The notes under the pieces: generated by a model
Databases searched by the model: none
What the model was told of the DNA's origin: nothing
Seen by the model: the letters and a program-made list of their open reading frames with translations, nothing else
Program-made: the position numbers and the translations under genes
Assembly (NCBI RefSeq): GCF_007923295.1
Contig: NZ_VOIR01000011.1
Span: 434,001-498,000 of the forward strand
Direction of reading: 5' to 3'
Length of the DNA: 64,000 bases
Source: Agrococcus sediminis
GTDB taxonomy: Bacteria > Actinomycetota > Actinomycetes > Actinomycetales > Microbacteriaceae
Part shown: positions 7,645 to 15,905 of the stretch, piece after piece
Numbering within the stretch: position 1 is the stretch's first letter
Layout of the letters: the number at the start of each line of letters is the position of its first letter

Positions 7645-8916
7645 TCAGCCGCCGGGCGTGAACGCGGCCGCCGAGCCCAGCTCGCCCGCCACGAGGCGCG
7701 CGGTCACCTCGGTCAGCAGCGCGACGCCGGCGACGCTGTCCTCGTCGCTCGTGCGCTCGCCCTCGTTGTGCGAGATGCCCTCGATGCTCGGCACGAAGAG
7801 CATGACGGTCGGCGCGACGTCCTTCATGTTCGTCGAGTCGTGGCCGGCGACGGTCATCGTCGGCGCGTGCGTGAGCCCGAGCGCCGCGGCGGCCGAGCGC
7901 GCGAGCTCGACGCCCTCCGGCTGGTAGGCGAGCAGCCCCCACTGATGCGTGAGCCGGCGCTCGATCGTGACGCGGGCGCGCTCCTCGATCGCGGCGAGGC
8001 GCTCCTCGAGCAGCGCGTTGGCGCGCTCGAGCACGGCCTCGTCGGGGGAGCGGAGGTCGAGGTTGATCTCGACGAGCCGCGCGACGGTCACGGGGGAGTT
8101 GGGCGCGAGCTCGAGCTCCGAGACCGACGAGTGCAGCATGCCCTCCGGCAGCTCGTCGGTGAGCTCGCGCGCGGCGACGATGACGAGCGCCGCGCCGTAG
8201 AGCGCGTCGCGCCGGTCGGCCATCACGGTCGAGCCCGTGTGGCTCTGCTCGCCGTGCACGACGATGCGGTACTTGCTCGCCGCCCACGTGCGGTCGACGA
8301 GCCCGATCGTGGTGCCCGACTCCTCGAGGCCGCGGCCCTGCTCGATGTGGATCTCGGCGTACGCCGCGACGGGCGGCGGCGTGAGGTCGAGCGCGTCGCC
8401 CGGCTCGGCGATCGCCTGCGCCACCGTGACGCCCGCGCGGTCGGTCGCCGCGAGCGCGGTCTCGAGCGGCAGCTTGCCGGTGAGCACCGAGCTGCCCATC
8501 ATGCTGGGGGTGAACCGGCTGCCCTCCTCGTTGAACCAGTTGACGACCGCGAGGTTGCACGCGGGCTGCAGCGAGCCCTCGCGCACGCGCCGCGCGACCT
8601 CGCGGGCGGCGTGGGCCGCGGCCAGCACGCCGTAGGCGCCGTCGAAGCGGCCGGCGAGCGGCTGCGAGTCGAGGTGCGAGCCGACGAGCACGTAGGGCGC
8701 GCCCGGCACGAGCTCGAGCAGCCCGAACTGGTTCGAGACCGCGTCGTGCCGCACCTCGAAGCCGGCGCGCTCGAGCCATCCGGCGAACCACGCGCGCGTC
8801 TCGTGGTCGGCGGCGCTGCCGGCCTGCCGCTCGACGCCGCCGCCCGGGGTCGCGCCGAAGCCCGACATGGTCGCGAAGTCCTCGAGGAAGTCCTCGGCCT
8901 GCTCGTGCTGCTGCAT
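7645..8916 (-). CDS. M20-family Zn hydrolase (allantoate amidohydrolase / N-carbamoyl amino acid hydrolase type)
   Basis: A 423-residue cytosolic hydrolase. Metal-binding and catalytic motifs are present: VGSHLDSQ (His), GRFDGAYGV (Asp), VNWFNEEGSRF (paired Glu) and YAEIHIEQGRGLE (His). The dimerisation insert lies around residues 215-330. This is the hydantoinase/carbamoylase subgroup, which cleaves C-N bonds of ureides or N-carbamoyl amino acids. The substrate is not decidable from sequence. An AAGGAG ribosome-binding site precedes the ATG at 8916. It lies 62 bases downstream of the amidohydrolase gene, so the two form an operon under the divergent PucR regulator. Confidence 0.85.
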   Translation of the reverse strand: MQQHEQAEDFLEDFATMSGFGATPGGGVERQAGSAADHETRAWFAGWLERAGFEVRHDAVSNQFGLLELVPGAPYVLVGSHLDSQPLAGRFDGAYGVLAAAHAAREVARRVREGSLQPACNLAVVNWFNEEGSRFTPSMMGSSVLTGKLPLETALAATDRAGVTVAQAIAEPGDALDLTPPPVAAYAEIHIEQGRGLEESGTTIGLVDRTWAASKYRIVVHGEQSHTGSTVMADRRDALYGAALVIVAARELTDELPEGMLHSSVSELELAPNSPVTVARLVEINLDLRSPDEAVLERANALLEERLAAIEERARVTIERRLTHQWGLLAYQPEGVELARSAAAALGLTHAPTMTVAGHDSTNMKDVAPTVMLFVPSIEGISHNEGERTSDEDSVAGVALLTEVTARLVAGELGSAAAFTPGG

Positions 8917-8978
8917 GGGTGCTCCTTGCTGCGCGCCGTCGTCGGCGCTCGTGGTGGGTCGGATGCGCGGGGTCGCGA

Positions 8979-10610
8979 TCAGCGCTCGGCGAGCGTGCCG
9001 TGCACGGCCTCGCCGCCGACGAGGGTCGCGACGACGTCGATCGCGCCGATGCGCTCGGTCGGCACGTGGTGGGGGTCGTCGGCGAGCACGACGATGTCGG
9101 CGAGCATGCCCGGCGCGAGCACGCCCTTGCGGCCGCCCCAGCCGGTCGCGGCGGCGGAGCCGGCGGTGCAGGCGCGCAGCGCCTCGTCGATGGTCAGCCG
9201 CTCGTCGGGGCCGTAGGGCGCGCCGCTCTCGGTGCGGCGCTCGACGAACGCCTGCACGATGCGCAGCGGCTCGCCGGGCGCGACGGGCCGGTCGGAGCTG
9301 CCCGCGAGCACGCCGCCCGCGCGCAGCACGCTCGCCGCCGGGTAGGAGCGCAGCGTGCGCTCGGGCCCCAGCCGCTCGGCCATGCCGTCGCCGTACTCGG
9401 CGATGAAGCGCGGCTGCGGCACGAGCGCGACGCCGAGCTGCGCCATGCGGGCGATCTGGTCGGGGCGCACGACGCCGCCGTGCTCGATGCGGCTCGGCAG
9501 CGGGCGCGCGCCGTGCAGCCGCTGCGCCTCGTCGATGAGGTCGAGCGCGAAGTCGATCGCCGCGTCGCCGATGGCGTGCAGCGCGAGCGCCCAGTCGCCG
9601 CCGGCGGCGGCGAGCACCTGGGCGCGCATCGCCTCGGGGTCGCCCTGCAGGTAGCCGTGGTTGCCGTGATCGTGCGCGTAGTCCTCGCTCATCGCCGCGG
9701 TCGAGCCGAGCAACGAGCCGTCGGTGAACACCTTGACGGGGCCGAGCTGCAGCCGGTCGTCGCCGGCGCCGCTGCGGATGCCGGCGGTGAGCCCGATCGC
9801 GCGCGGGTCGTCATCATGGCCGGCGAGCTCGACGAGCGCGTCGAGCGTCACCATCGCCTGCGTGCGGGTGCGCAGCAGCCCCCGCTCGCGGGCCCGCTGG
9901 TAGGCGGCGAACTCGCGCGGCGAGTGGCCGATCCAGCCGCCGGCGATGCCCGCGTCGGTGACCGACGTGATGCCCTCCCGCGCGTACTGCGCGCTCGCCC
10001 GGCCCAGCGCATCCTCGATCGCGGTGAGCGGGTCGGGCAGCAGCACGTCCTGCACGATCCGCATCGCGTTCTCCTCGAGCAGACCGGTCGGCCGCCCGCG
10101 GTGATCGCGCGCGATGACGCCGCCGTCGGGGTCGGCGCGCGGGCCGTCGTCGATGCCGATGCGCCGCAGCCCCTCGCCGCTCATCGTCGCGGCGTGCCCC
10201 GAGGCGTGCTTGATCCACACGGGCCGCCCGCCCGACGCGCGGTCGAGCGCGTCGCGGTCGAGGCGGCCGGCGAGGCCGAGGGGGTTGAAGCCGGATGCGA
10301 CGACCCAGTCGTGCGGGTCGGTCGCGACCCGCTGCTCGATGCGCCGGTAGACCTCGTCGGGCGTCGTCGCGCCGGCGAGGTCGAGCTCGGCGAGCGTCTG
10401 GCCGAACCAGACGCTGTGCGCGTGCGCGTCGTTGAAGCCGGGCAGGAGCACGGCGCCGTCGGCGTCGAGGCGCCGATCGGCGTGCACGCCGTCGAGCTGC
10501 TCGTCGAGGCCCACGATGCGGCCCGCCCAGATGCCGACGCGGCTCGCCGTCGGCCGCGCGTCGTCGCCGGTGAGCACTCGGGCGTTGTCGATGATCGCGT
10601 CGATGCGCAC
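8979..10610 (-). CDS. YtcJ-like amidohydrolase (TIM-barrel metal hydrolase)
   Basis: A 543-residue enzyme of the amidohydrolase_3 type. The metal ligands are visible: FNDAHAHSVW (HxH), the candidate carbamylated Lys in VKVFTDGSLLG, His in ALHAIGDAAID, His in SRIEHGG and Asp in GSSDRPVAPG. The reaction is hydrolysis of an unidentified amide or ester. The GTG at 10610 is the likely start, since AGGAGG lies six bases upstream; the longer frame from the ATG at 10643 has no ribosome-binding site. It is transcribed with the M20 amidase, opposite the PucR gene. Confidence 0.85.
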   Translation of the reverse strand: MRIDAIIDNARVLTGDDARPTASRVGIWAGRIVGLDEQLDGVHADRRLDADGAVLLPGFNDAHAHSVWFGQTLAELDLAGATTPDEVYRRIEQRVATDPHDWVVASGFNPLGLAGRLDRDALDRASGGRPVWIKHASGHAATMSGEGLRRIGIDDGPRADPDGGVIARDHRGRPTGLLEENAMRIVQDVLLPDPLTAIEDALGRASAQYAREGITSVTDAGIAGGWIGHSPREFAAYQRARERGLLRTRTQAMVTLDALVELAGHDDDPRAIGLTAGIRSGAGDDRLQLGPVKVFTDGSLLGSTAAMSEDYAHDHGNHGYLQGDPEAMRAQVLAAAGGDWALALHAIGDAAIDFALDLIDEAQRLHGARPLPSRIEHGGVVRPDQIARMAQLGVALVPQPRFIAEYGDGMAERLGPERTLRSYPAASVLRAGGVLAGSSDRPVAPGEPLRIVQAFVERRTESGAPYGPDERLTIDEALRACTAGSAAATGWGGRKGVLAPGMLADIVVLADDPHHVPTERIGAIDVVATLVGGEAVHGTLAER

Positions 10611-10648
10611 GCGCTGCCTCCTGCTGCTGCTCGGGGTCTCCATTCAAT

Positions 10649-10716
10649 CTGGGCATCGCTACAGCGACAATGGGAGCGCGGCACGGGAACGGCCGCCTGG
10701 AGTGTGCAAGCGCACA
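10649..10716. promoter_or_regulatory. Candidate operator module, divergent amidohydrolase/pucR region
   Basis: Contains CTGGGCAT (10649-10656), ACAATGG (10668-10674) and the inverted repeat TGTGCAAGCGCACA (10703-10716). CTGGGCAT and TGTGCAA recur upstream of the MFS transporter at 11918 and 11972 with the same 54-base offset. The two copies probably bind the same regulator, most simply the adjacent PucR protein. Confidence 0.45.
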
Positions 10717-10749
10717 GTGCCGCAGGAGCGGCCGGATCGGGGAGGCATC

Positions 10750-11898
10750 GTGGAGGACCCAGGGGCGGCGCGCTCGCCGGAGTGGGTCGCGCTCGTCGAC
10801 CGGCTCGACGAGGAGATGGACGGGATCGTCGACGACTTCGTGCGGGCGTTCGGCGAGCGCTCGCTCTACGACCGCGACGCCGTGCCCGCGCACGACCTGC
10901 GCGACACCGCCGACGCCACCTTGCGCATGCTCGTCGCGCGCATGGCCGGCCGCACGCCCACCCAGGACGAGGCGGCGCTCGCGACCACGCTCGGCGTGCG
11001 CCGGGCACGGCAGGGCGTGCCGCTCGACGCGCTGCTCGAGGCGGTGCGGCTCGACTTCCGGGTGCTGTGGCGCTGGCTGCAGCGCCTCGCGGGCGACGCG
11101 CAGCGGGCGGCGCTCGTCGACCAGGTCGAGTGGGTGCTCACCGTCGTCGAGCAGTACGTCGGCGAGGTGCAGCAGTCGTTCCTGCGCGAGACGGCCGCGA
11201 TGCAGCGCGACGCGAGGCTCGCGACCGAGCGGCACCTCGCGCGGCTGCTGAGCGGCGACGCCCCGAGCGCGACCGCCGTGGAGGGCATCGCGCAGGGCCT
11301 CGGCGTCGCGGCGGATGCCGAGTTCGACCTCATCGCCGTGCCCGTCGACCGCATCGAGCTCGCGCAGCGCGCGGCGGCCGCGGCGCTCGCGGCCGGCGCC
11401 GTCTTCGGCCACAGCCACGGCGACGCCTACTGCCTCTTCTGGGTGCGCGGCGAGGAGCGGCTGACCGACGAGCTCGCCGAGCTGCCGGGCGTGCACCTGC
11501 AGCGCCTCGCGGGGCTCTCCGCGGTCGCCGGCGGTGCGCGCACCGCGCTCGCACTGCTCACGACGACGCCCGCGCCCCAGCGGCTCGTCGGCATCGACGA
11601 GCTGTGGCCCGTCGTCGCGGCCGGCCGGCTCGCCGAGCTCGTGCCCGGCTTCGTCGAGCTGCGGCTCGCGCCGCTGCTGGAGCTCACCGACTACCAGCGC
11701 GACGCGATCGTCGAGACGGTGCGCGCCTTCCTCGAGACCGGCTCCGTGCACGCCACCTCCAAGCGCGTCTTCTGCCACCGCAACACCGTGCTCAACCGGC
11801 TTGCCGCGTTCCGCGAGCGCACGGGGCTCGATGTGCAGGTGCCCGTCGACGCGGCCCTCGCGCACGTGCTGCTCGCGGCCGACGGCGCTCCGCGCTGA
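10750..11898 (+). CDS. PucR/CdaR-family transcriptional regulator
   Basis: A 382-residue regulator. The amino half is helical (RsbR/PucR-type sensor, residues 1-150). The middle is a GGDEF-like or CdaR-like region. The C-terminal HTH_30 domain includes YQRDAIVETVRAFLETGS, followed by KRVFCHRNTVLNRLAAF, the hallmark of PucR/CdaR regulators of purine, ureide and sugar-acid catabolism. The GTG at 10750 has GGGGAGG four bases upstream. It is divergent from the hydrolase operon and followed by the transporter, so local control of both is likely. Confidence 0.85.
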   Translation: MEDPGAARSPEWVALVDRLDEEMDGIVDDFVRAFGERSLYDRDAVPAHDLRDTADATLRMLVARMAGRTPTQDEAALATTLGVRRARQGVPLDALLEAVRLDFRVLWRWLQRLAGDAQRAALVDQVEWVLTVVEQYVGEVQQSFLRETAAMQRDARLATERHLARLLSGDAPSATAVEGIAQGLGVAADAEFDLIAVPVDRIELAQRAAAAALAAGAVFGHSHGDAYCLFWVRGEERLTDELAELPGVHLQRLAGLSAVAGGARTALALLTTTPAPQRLVGIDELWPVVAAGRLAELVPGFVELRLAPLLELTDYQRDAIVETVRAFLETGSVHATSKRVFCHRNTVLNRLAAFRERTGLDVQVPVDAALAHVLLAADGAPR

Positions 11899-11917
11899 GG
11901 AGTCCACGCCCGCTCGA

Positions 11918-11978
11918 CTGGGCATACGCACAATCGGCCGAGGCGAATCCGCGTCGCACCGCCATTGAGGATGTGCAA
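11918..11978. promoter_or_regulatory. Candidate operator module upstream of MFS transporter
   Basis: CTGGGCAT (11918-11925), ACAAT (11930-11934), CCATTG (11962-11967) and TGTGCAA (11972-11978). The first and last words repeat the module at 10649-10716 with identical spacing, which links the transporter to the hydrolase operon as one regulon. Confidence 0.45.
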
Positions 11979-12121
11979 ACGGCTCCGACACGATGGCAGG
12001 ACGTCGCCGCACGCGTTCCGCACGAGTGTCGACGGCCGCAGGACGCACCCTGCGGGCACCGCCGTCCCAGCACCCGGCACCCGGTAGGGCACGCGCCCCC
12101 GGTCTCGAGGAGGAGAGCAGC

Positions 12122-13456
12122 ATGAACCAGGCAGCGCACGACGTCACGCCCCCGGGCGACGAGATCGTCGTCAAGCCCAGAGACGTCCGCCGCATCGCGA
12201 CCGCCGCCTTCGTCGGCACCGCGCTCGAGTGGTACGACTACTTCCTGTTCGGCACCGCGGCCGCGCTGGTGTTCAACCGGCTCTTCTTCACCGAGCTCGA
12301 CCCGACCGCCGCGGTGCTCGCGTCGCTCGCCACCTTCGGCGTCGGCTTCGCCGCGCGCCCCATCGGCGCCTTCTTCTTCGGCGTGCTCGGCGACCGCGTG
12401 GGCCGCCGCCCGACGCTCATCCTCACGATCGTGCTCATCGGCGTCGCCACGGGCGTCATCGGCGTGCTGCCCACCTACGCCGACATCGGCATCATGGCCC
12501 CGGTGCTGCTCGTCGTGCTGCGCCTGCTGCAGGGCCTCGCCGTCGGCGGCGAGTGGGGCGGCGCGACGACCATCGCGATCGAGCACGCCCCCGTCAAGCA
12601 GCGCGCCCGCTACGCGGCGCTCGTGCAGGTCGGCTCGCCCGTCGGTACGCTCATGTCCTCGGGCGCCATCGCGCTCGTGCTGCTCTTCCCGCCGGCCGAG
12701 TTCGACGCCTGGGCGTGGCGCCTGCCGTTCCTCGCCGCCTTCCCGCTGCTGGGCATCGCGCTGTGGATCCGCCTCAAGGTGGAGGAGTCGCCGATCTTCG
12801 AGGACCTCGTGCGCCTCGACAAGCGCGCCAAGGTGCCGGCGCTGCAGGTGTTCACGAAGGCCTGGGGGCGCCTCATCGTCGCGGTGGCGGCCGCGTTCCT
12901 CGGCGTCGGCGGCTTCTACGTGATGAACACGTTCGTCGTCAGCTACGCCGCGAACACGCTCGGCATCGACCGGCAGATCGCGGTGAACGCGACGCTGATC
13001 GCCGCCGTCGCGCAGATCGTCGTCATCCTGCTCTGCGGCCGGCTCGCCGAGCGCGTCGGCCCGGGTCGCGTCACCTTCTGGGGCGGCCTCGCGACCGCGG
13101 CAGCCGCCGCGCCGCTGTTCTGGCTCATCGACACGGGCTCGCCCCTCGCGATCACGCTCGCCGTGACCGCCGGCATCTCGCTGCTGACGATCACCTACGC
13201 CGTCACCGGTGCGCTGCTCACCGAGCTCTTCCCGCCGGAGCTGCGCTACAGCGGCGTCTCGCTCGGCTACAACATCGCCGGCGCGCTCTCGGGCTTCCTG
13301 CCCTTCATCGCGACCTGGATGATCAGCCTCAGCGAGGACGCCGTGTCGTGGCCGGCAGTCGTGATCCTCGCCATCGTCGCGCTCATCACCGCGGCGGGCG
13401 GCTTCTTCGGCGAGCGCCTGCGCGTCAAGGACAAGGAGCTCGTGCACTCGGCCTGA
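12122..13456 (+). CDS. MFS transporter, metabolite:H+ symporter (MHS) type
   Basis: A 444-residue protein with twelve predicted transmembrane helices. The MHS-family N-terminal signature [11 protein letters not shown] is present, with the loop motif [10 protein letters not shown] between helices 2 and 3 and GGEWGGA in helix 4. Relatives import organic acids, betaines or similar small solutes with protons. AGGAG upstream fixes the ATG at 12122. Its place beside two hydrolases and PucR suggests it imports their substrate. Confidence 0.85.
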   Translation: MNQAAHDVTPPGDEIVVKPRDVRRIATAAFVGTALEWYDYFLFGTAAALVFNRLFFTELDPTAAVLASLATFGVGFAARPIGAFFFGVLGDRVGRRPTLILTIVLIGVATGVIGVLPTYADIGIMAPVLLVVLRLLQGLAVGGEWGGATTIAIEHAPVKQRARYAALVQVGSPVGTLMSSGAIALVLLFPPAEFDAWAWRLPFLAAFPLLGIALWIRLKVEESPIFEDLVRLDKRAKVPALQVFTKAWGRLIVAVAAAFLGVGGFYVMNTFVVSYAANTLGIDRQIAVNATLIAAVAQIVVILLCGRLAERVGPGRVTFWGGLATAAAAAPLFWLIDTGSPLAITLAVTAGISLLTITYAVTGALLTELFPPELRYSGVSLGYNIAGALSGFLPFIATWMISLSEDAVSWPAVVILAIVALITAAGGFFGERLRVKDKELVHSA

Positions 13457-13471
13457 GCCGGGCAGTGCACG

Positions 13472-13505
13472 CTGCGCCGGTCGCCGGGAATGGCGGCCGG
13501 CGCAG
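13472..13505 (+). terminator. Hairpin between MFS and reductase genes
   Basis: The nine-base stem CTGCGCCGG (13472-13480) and CCGGCGCAG (13497-13505) encloses a 16-base loop. It lies 16 bases past the transporter stop and has no T-run. It could be an intrinsic terminator of the actinobacterial kind or a processing hairpin. Confidence 0.5.
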
Positions 13506-13542
13506 TCGCGTTCTCCCGACGGACATCGAGCGAAGGAGCACC

Positions 13543-13986
13543 ATGCCGCTGCAGGGCGAGTACGCACCGAGCACCTCCGAGTGGGCGCGCACGCAGGCCG
13601 AGACCTACGAAGCCTCCGGGGGCACCGAGGGCAACCTCCTGCGCGACCGGCCGATCATCGTGCTGACGAGCGTCGGCGCGAAGACCGGCAAGCTGCGCAA
13701 GACGGCGCTCATGCGCGTCGAGCACGACGGCGAGTACGCGGTCGTGGCGTCGCAGGGCGGTGCCCCGACGCATCCGGTCTGGTACTGGAACCTCACGAAG
13801 CACCCGCACGTCGAGCTGCAGGACGGCGCCGAGAAGCACGACTACCTCGCGCGCGAGCTCGAGCCGGGCGCCGAGCGCGACGCCTGGTGGGCGCGCGCGT
13901 GCGAAGCGTGGCCGCCGTACGCCGACTACCAGCAGAAGACCGAGCGCCTCATCCCGGTCTTCGTGCTCACGCGCACCGACGCCTGA
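13543..13986 (+). CDS. Nitroreductase/deazaflavin-dependent (Ddn-like) oxidoreductase
   Basis: A 147-residue split-barrel protein with the family motifs [14 protein letters not shown] (cofactor phosphate contact) and [12 protein letters not shown]. Members bind F420 or other deazaflavins or FMN and reduce quinones or nitroaromatics. It has full family length and no signal peptide. The ATG at 13543 has GAAGGAG upstream. A 71-bp palindrome begins 15 bases after the stop. Confidence 0.85.
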   Translation: MPLQGEYAPSTSEWARTQAETYEASGGTEGNLLRDRPIIVLTSVGAKTGKLRKTALMRVEHDGEYAVVASQGGAPTHPVWYWNLTKHPHVELQDGAEKHDYLARELEPGAERDAWWARACEAWPPYADYQQKTERLIPVFVLTRTDA

Positions 13987-14000
13987 GCCGCGGCGCCGCC

Positions 14001-14071
14001 GTTCGTCGACCGGTTCCGTGCGGGGCCGACCGGACTATCCGGCCGGGCGCGCACCTGGCCGGTCGACGAAC
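14001..14071. repeat. 71-bp nested palindromic element, copy C
   Basis: Perfect outer arms GTTCGTCGACCGG (14001-14013) and CCGGTCGACGAAC (14059-14071). The inner arms are CCGACCGGA and TCCGGCCGG around CTA (14026-14046). GTGCG and CGCAC can also pair. It sits between the convergent ends of the Ddn-like gene and the SDR gene, as copy B does between its neighbours. Confidence 0.9.
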
Positions 14072-14105
14072 GGGGAGAGCGGATGCGCGGCGCGCGCGGC
14101 GCGCG

Positions 14106-14735
14106 TCAGTCGAACGAGGGCTGCGGCCCGAACTCGGCGACCAGCTCGGCCGCGAGGTCGGCGACGTCGGTCGTGCCCGCGAAGTCGCGCTCGGGCTGGG
14201 CCGCCCGGTCGGCATCCGACACGAGCGCCTTCACGCGCTTGACGACGACGCGCGCCGGCGTCGCGCGCAGCGCGTGCCCGACGGCCGCGACCCACGCCTC
14301 GGCGGCGGCCTTGAGTGCCGCATAGTTGGCGTTCCCGGCCGTGGGGTGCTCGACGCCCGTCGACGACACGATCGCGACGACCCCCGCATCCGACCGCCCG
14401 ATCGCGTCGGCGAACGCCCGCGTCGTGTTGCGCAGCGTGCCGACGACCCGCGCCTCGAGCCACGCCCAGTCCTCGTCGGTCTGCCCGGCGAGCCCGCCGC
14501 CGCCGCGCCAGCCGCCGACGAGGTGCACGAGCCCGTCGAGCTCGCCCACCTCGTCGGCGAGCGACCGCACCGCCTCGAGGTCGGTCAGGTCGCACGCGAA
14601 GCGCTCGCTCGCGTCGACCATGCCGAGCCTCCCCGCGTCGGAGCCGACCGCGATCACGTGGTGGCCCGCCTCGATGAGGGCGGATGCGGTGGCGTGCCCG
14701 AGCGCGCTCGTGGCGCCGGCGATGAGGATGCGCAT
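14106..14735 (-). CDS. Short-chain dehydrogenase/reductase
   Basis: A 209-residue SDR. The nucleotide motif is GATSALGHATA (residues 6-16), the active-site Ser is in VSSTG, and the catalytic pair is in NYAALKAAAEAW. The fold is compact, with no extra domain, and the substrate is unknown. The ATG at 14735 has no ribosome-binding site; CAGACT six bases upstream could be the -10 of a leaderless mRNA. Alternatively it is read with the membrane gene that ends 17 bases upstream. Confidence 0.82.
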   Translation of the reverse strand: MRILIAGATSALGHATASALIEAGHHVIAVGSDAGRLGMVDASERFACDLTDLEAVRSLADEVGELDGLVHLVGGWRGGGGLAGQTDEDWAWLEARVVGTLRNTTRAFADAIGRSDAGVVAIVSSTGVEHPTAGNANYAALKAAAEAWVAAVGHALRATPARVVVKRVKALVSDADRAAQPERDFAGTTDVADLAAELVAEFGPQPSFD

Positions 14736-14752
14736 GCAGACAGTCTGCCCCG

Positions 14753-15136
14753 TCACGCCGAGCCGGCGTCGACCGTCGCGAGGTCGATGCGCACGAGCAC
14801 CGCCGCGGCGGTGAGCGCCGCCCCGATGAGCCCCAGCATCCACGCGCGCCGCCCCTGCACGACGAGCACGAGCACCGTCACCGCCGTCGCGAGCGCGAGC
14901 ACGGGCGCGGCGATCGCGAGCGCATCGATCGCGGTCGAGACGCGCGCGGCGTAGACCGGCGTGCAGCCGCCCGGCCCGGGCACGGCCGGGCACGCGCTCT
15001 GCGTCGTGATCGGGCCGACGCCCGCGAGCATCCAGCGCGGCAGGTCGAGCAGCAGCGGCAGCAGGGCGAGCGTGGCGAGGCCGAGCGCCGCCTCGCGCAC
15101 CCGGGTGCGCTTCGGCACCCGCGCCATGAGGCTCAT
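14753..15136 (-). CDS. Membrane protein of unknown function, vitamin-K-reductase-like topology uncertain
   Basis: A 127-residue protein with three hydrophobic helices (about 16-38, 70-92, 98-116). Two cysteines lie in the loop between the first two helices (SACPAVPGPGGC). No family is recognised, and the cysteine loop is probably outside the cell. TATCGT lies six bases before the ATG at 15136, so the message is probably leaderless. It probably also covers the SDR gene downstream. Confidence 0.6.
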   Translation of the reverse strand: MSLMARVPKRTRVREAALGLATLALLPLLLDLPRWMLAGVGPITTQSACPAVPGPGGCTPVYAARVSTAIDALAIAAPVLALATAVTVLVLVVQGRRAWMLGLIGAALTAAAVLVRIDLATVDAGSA

Positions 15137-15142
15137 GCCCCG

Positions 15143-15148
15143 ACGATA
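15143..15148 (-). promoter_or_regulatory. -10 hexamer of leaderless transcript (gene 14753-15136)
   Basis: TATCGT, CGGGGC, ATG on the minus strand. Confidence 0.55.
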
Positions 15149-15196
15149 CGCGCCGCCGCCGCGCTCGCCCAGGTGCGCGATGCGGGGCCGCGCGAC

Positions 15197-15835
15197 TCAG
15201 TAGGCGAAGGAGATGTGCTCGCGCCGGTGCGCGCCCGCCTCGATCTCGTCGACGACCGCGAGGGCGAAGTCGGGGCCCGAGATCGCCGAGACGCCGTCGG
15301 CGTCGACGATCGCCGTGTCGCCGCCCGTGCGGTACTCGCCGCGCCGCGACTGATCGGGCACGAACGCGCCGAAGGTGCCGGCGGGGGAGATGTACGTCCA
15401 GTCGACGTCGGTCGCGGCGACCCGCTCGTAGGCGTCGAGCAGCTCCTCCGACTCCGGGCGGTACTCGGGCGCGAACGCGTCGGTCTCGACGATGCGGCGG
15501 CCCGAGGCGTCGCGCAGCGAGCCGTAGCCGCCCACGATGAGGAACCGGGCACCGGTGCCCGCGAGCCGCGCGGCCACGTCGGCGTACGCATCCGCCACCT
15601 TGCCCTCCATGTCGCCGCGGGGCGCGAGCGCCCCGACGACCACCTCGGCGCCGTCGAGCGCCTGCGCGAGCACGTCGCCGTCGAGCACCGAGCCGCGCAC
15701 GATGCGGGCGCCCTCGGGGGCGTCCTGCGGGGTCGAGCGCGAGACGAGGGTGAGCTCGTGGCCGCGGGCGGCGGCCTCGCGGGCGATGTGGCCGCCGGCG
15801 AAGCCGGTCGCGCCGAGGACGGTGATCTGCGCCAT
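15197..15835 (-). CDS. NAD(P)H-binding (NmrA/atypical SDR) protein
   Basis: A 212-residue Rossmann protein. The glycine motif GATGFAGGHIA is at residues 8-18. It shows the atypical-SDR pattern of YwnB/NmrA-like proteins (LDGAEVVVGALAPRG, then FLIVGGYGSL and WTYISPAGTF), which often act as flavin-reductase-like enzymes or redox sensors. The YxxxK pair is not clear. GAGAGG precedes the ATG at 15835. Confidence 0.75.
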   Translation of the reverse strand: MAQITVLGATGFAGGHIAREAAARGHELTLVSRSTPQDAPEGARIVRGSVLDGDVLAQALDGAEVVVGALAPRGDMEGKVADAYADVAARLAGTGARFLIVGGYGSLRDASGRRIVETDAFAPEYRPESEELLDAYERVAATDVDWTYISPAGTFGAFVPDQSRRGEYRTGGDTAIVDADGVSAISGPDFALAVVDEIEAGAHRREHISFAY

Positions 15836-15905
15836 GGGGTTCCTCTCGGAGGGTCGAGCAGCGGATGCTAGGGGCAACCCGGCAGGCGGCCGGGGCATTC
15901 CTGCG

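Noticed and set aside
10434-10750. Longer PucR protein from an upstream start
   Set aside because: It would overlap the divergent amidohydrolase gene, and the ribosome-binding site supports the GTG at 10750.
12229-13542. Upstream extension of the Ddn-like gene to 585 codons
   Set aside because: The extension is an out-of-frame shadow of the MFS gene. A good ribosome-binding site marks the ATG at 13543.
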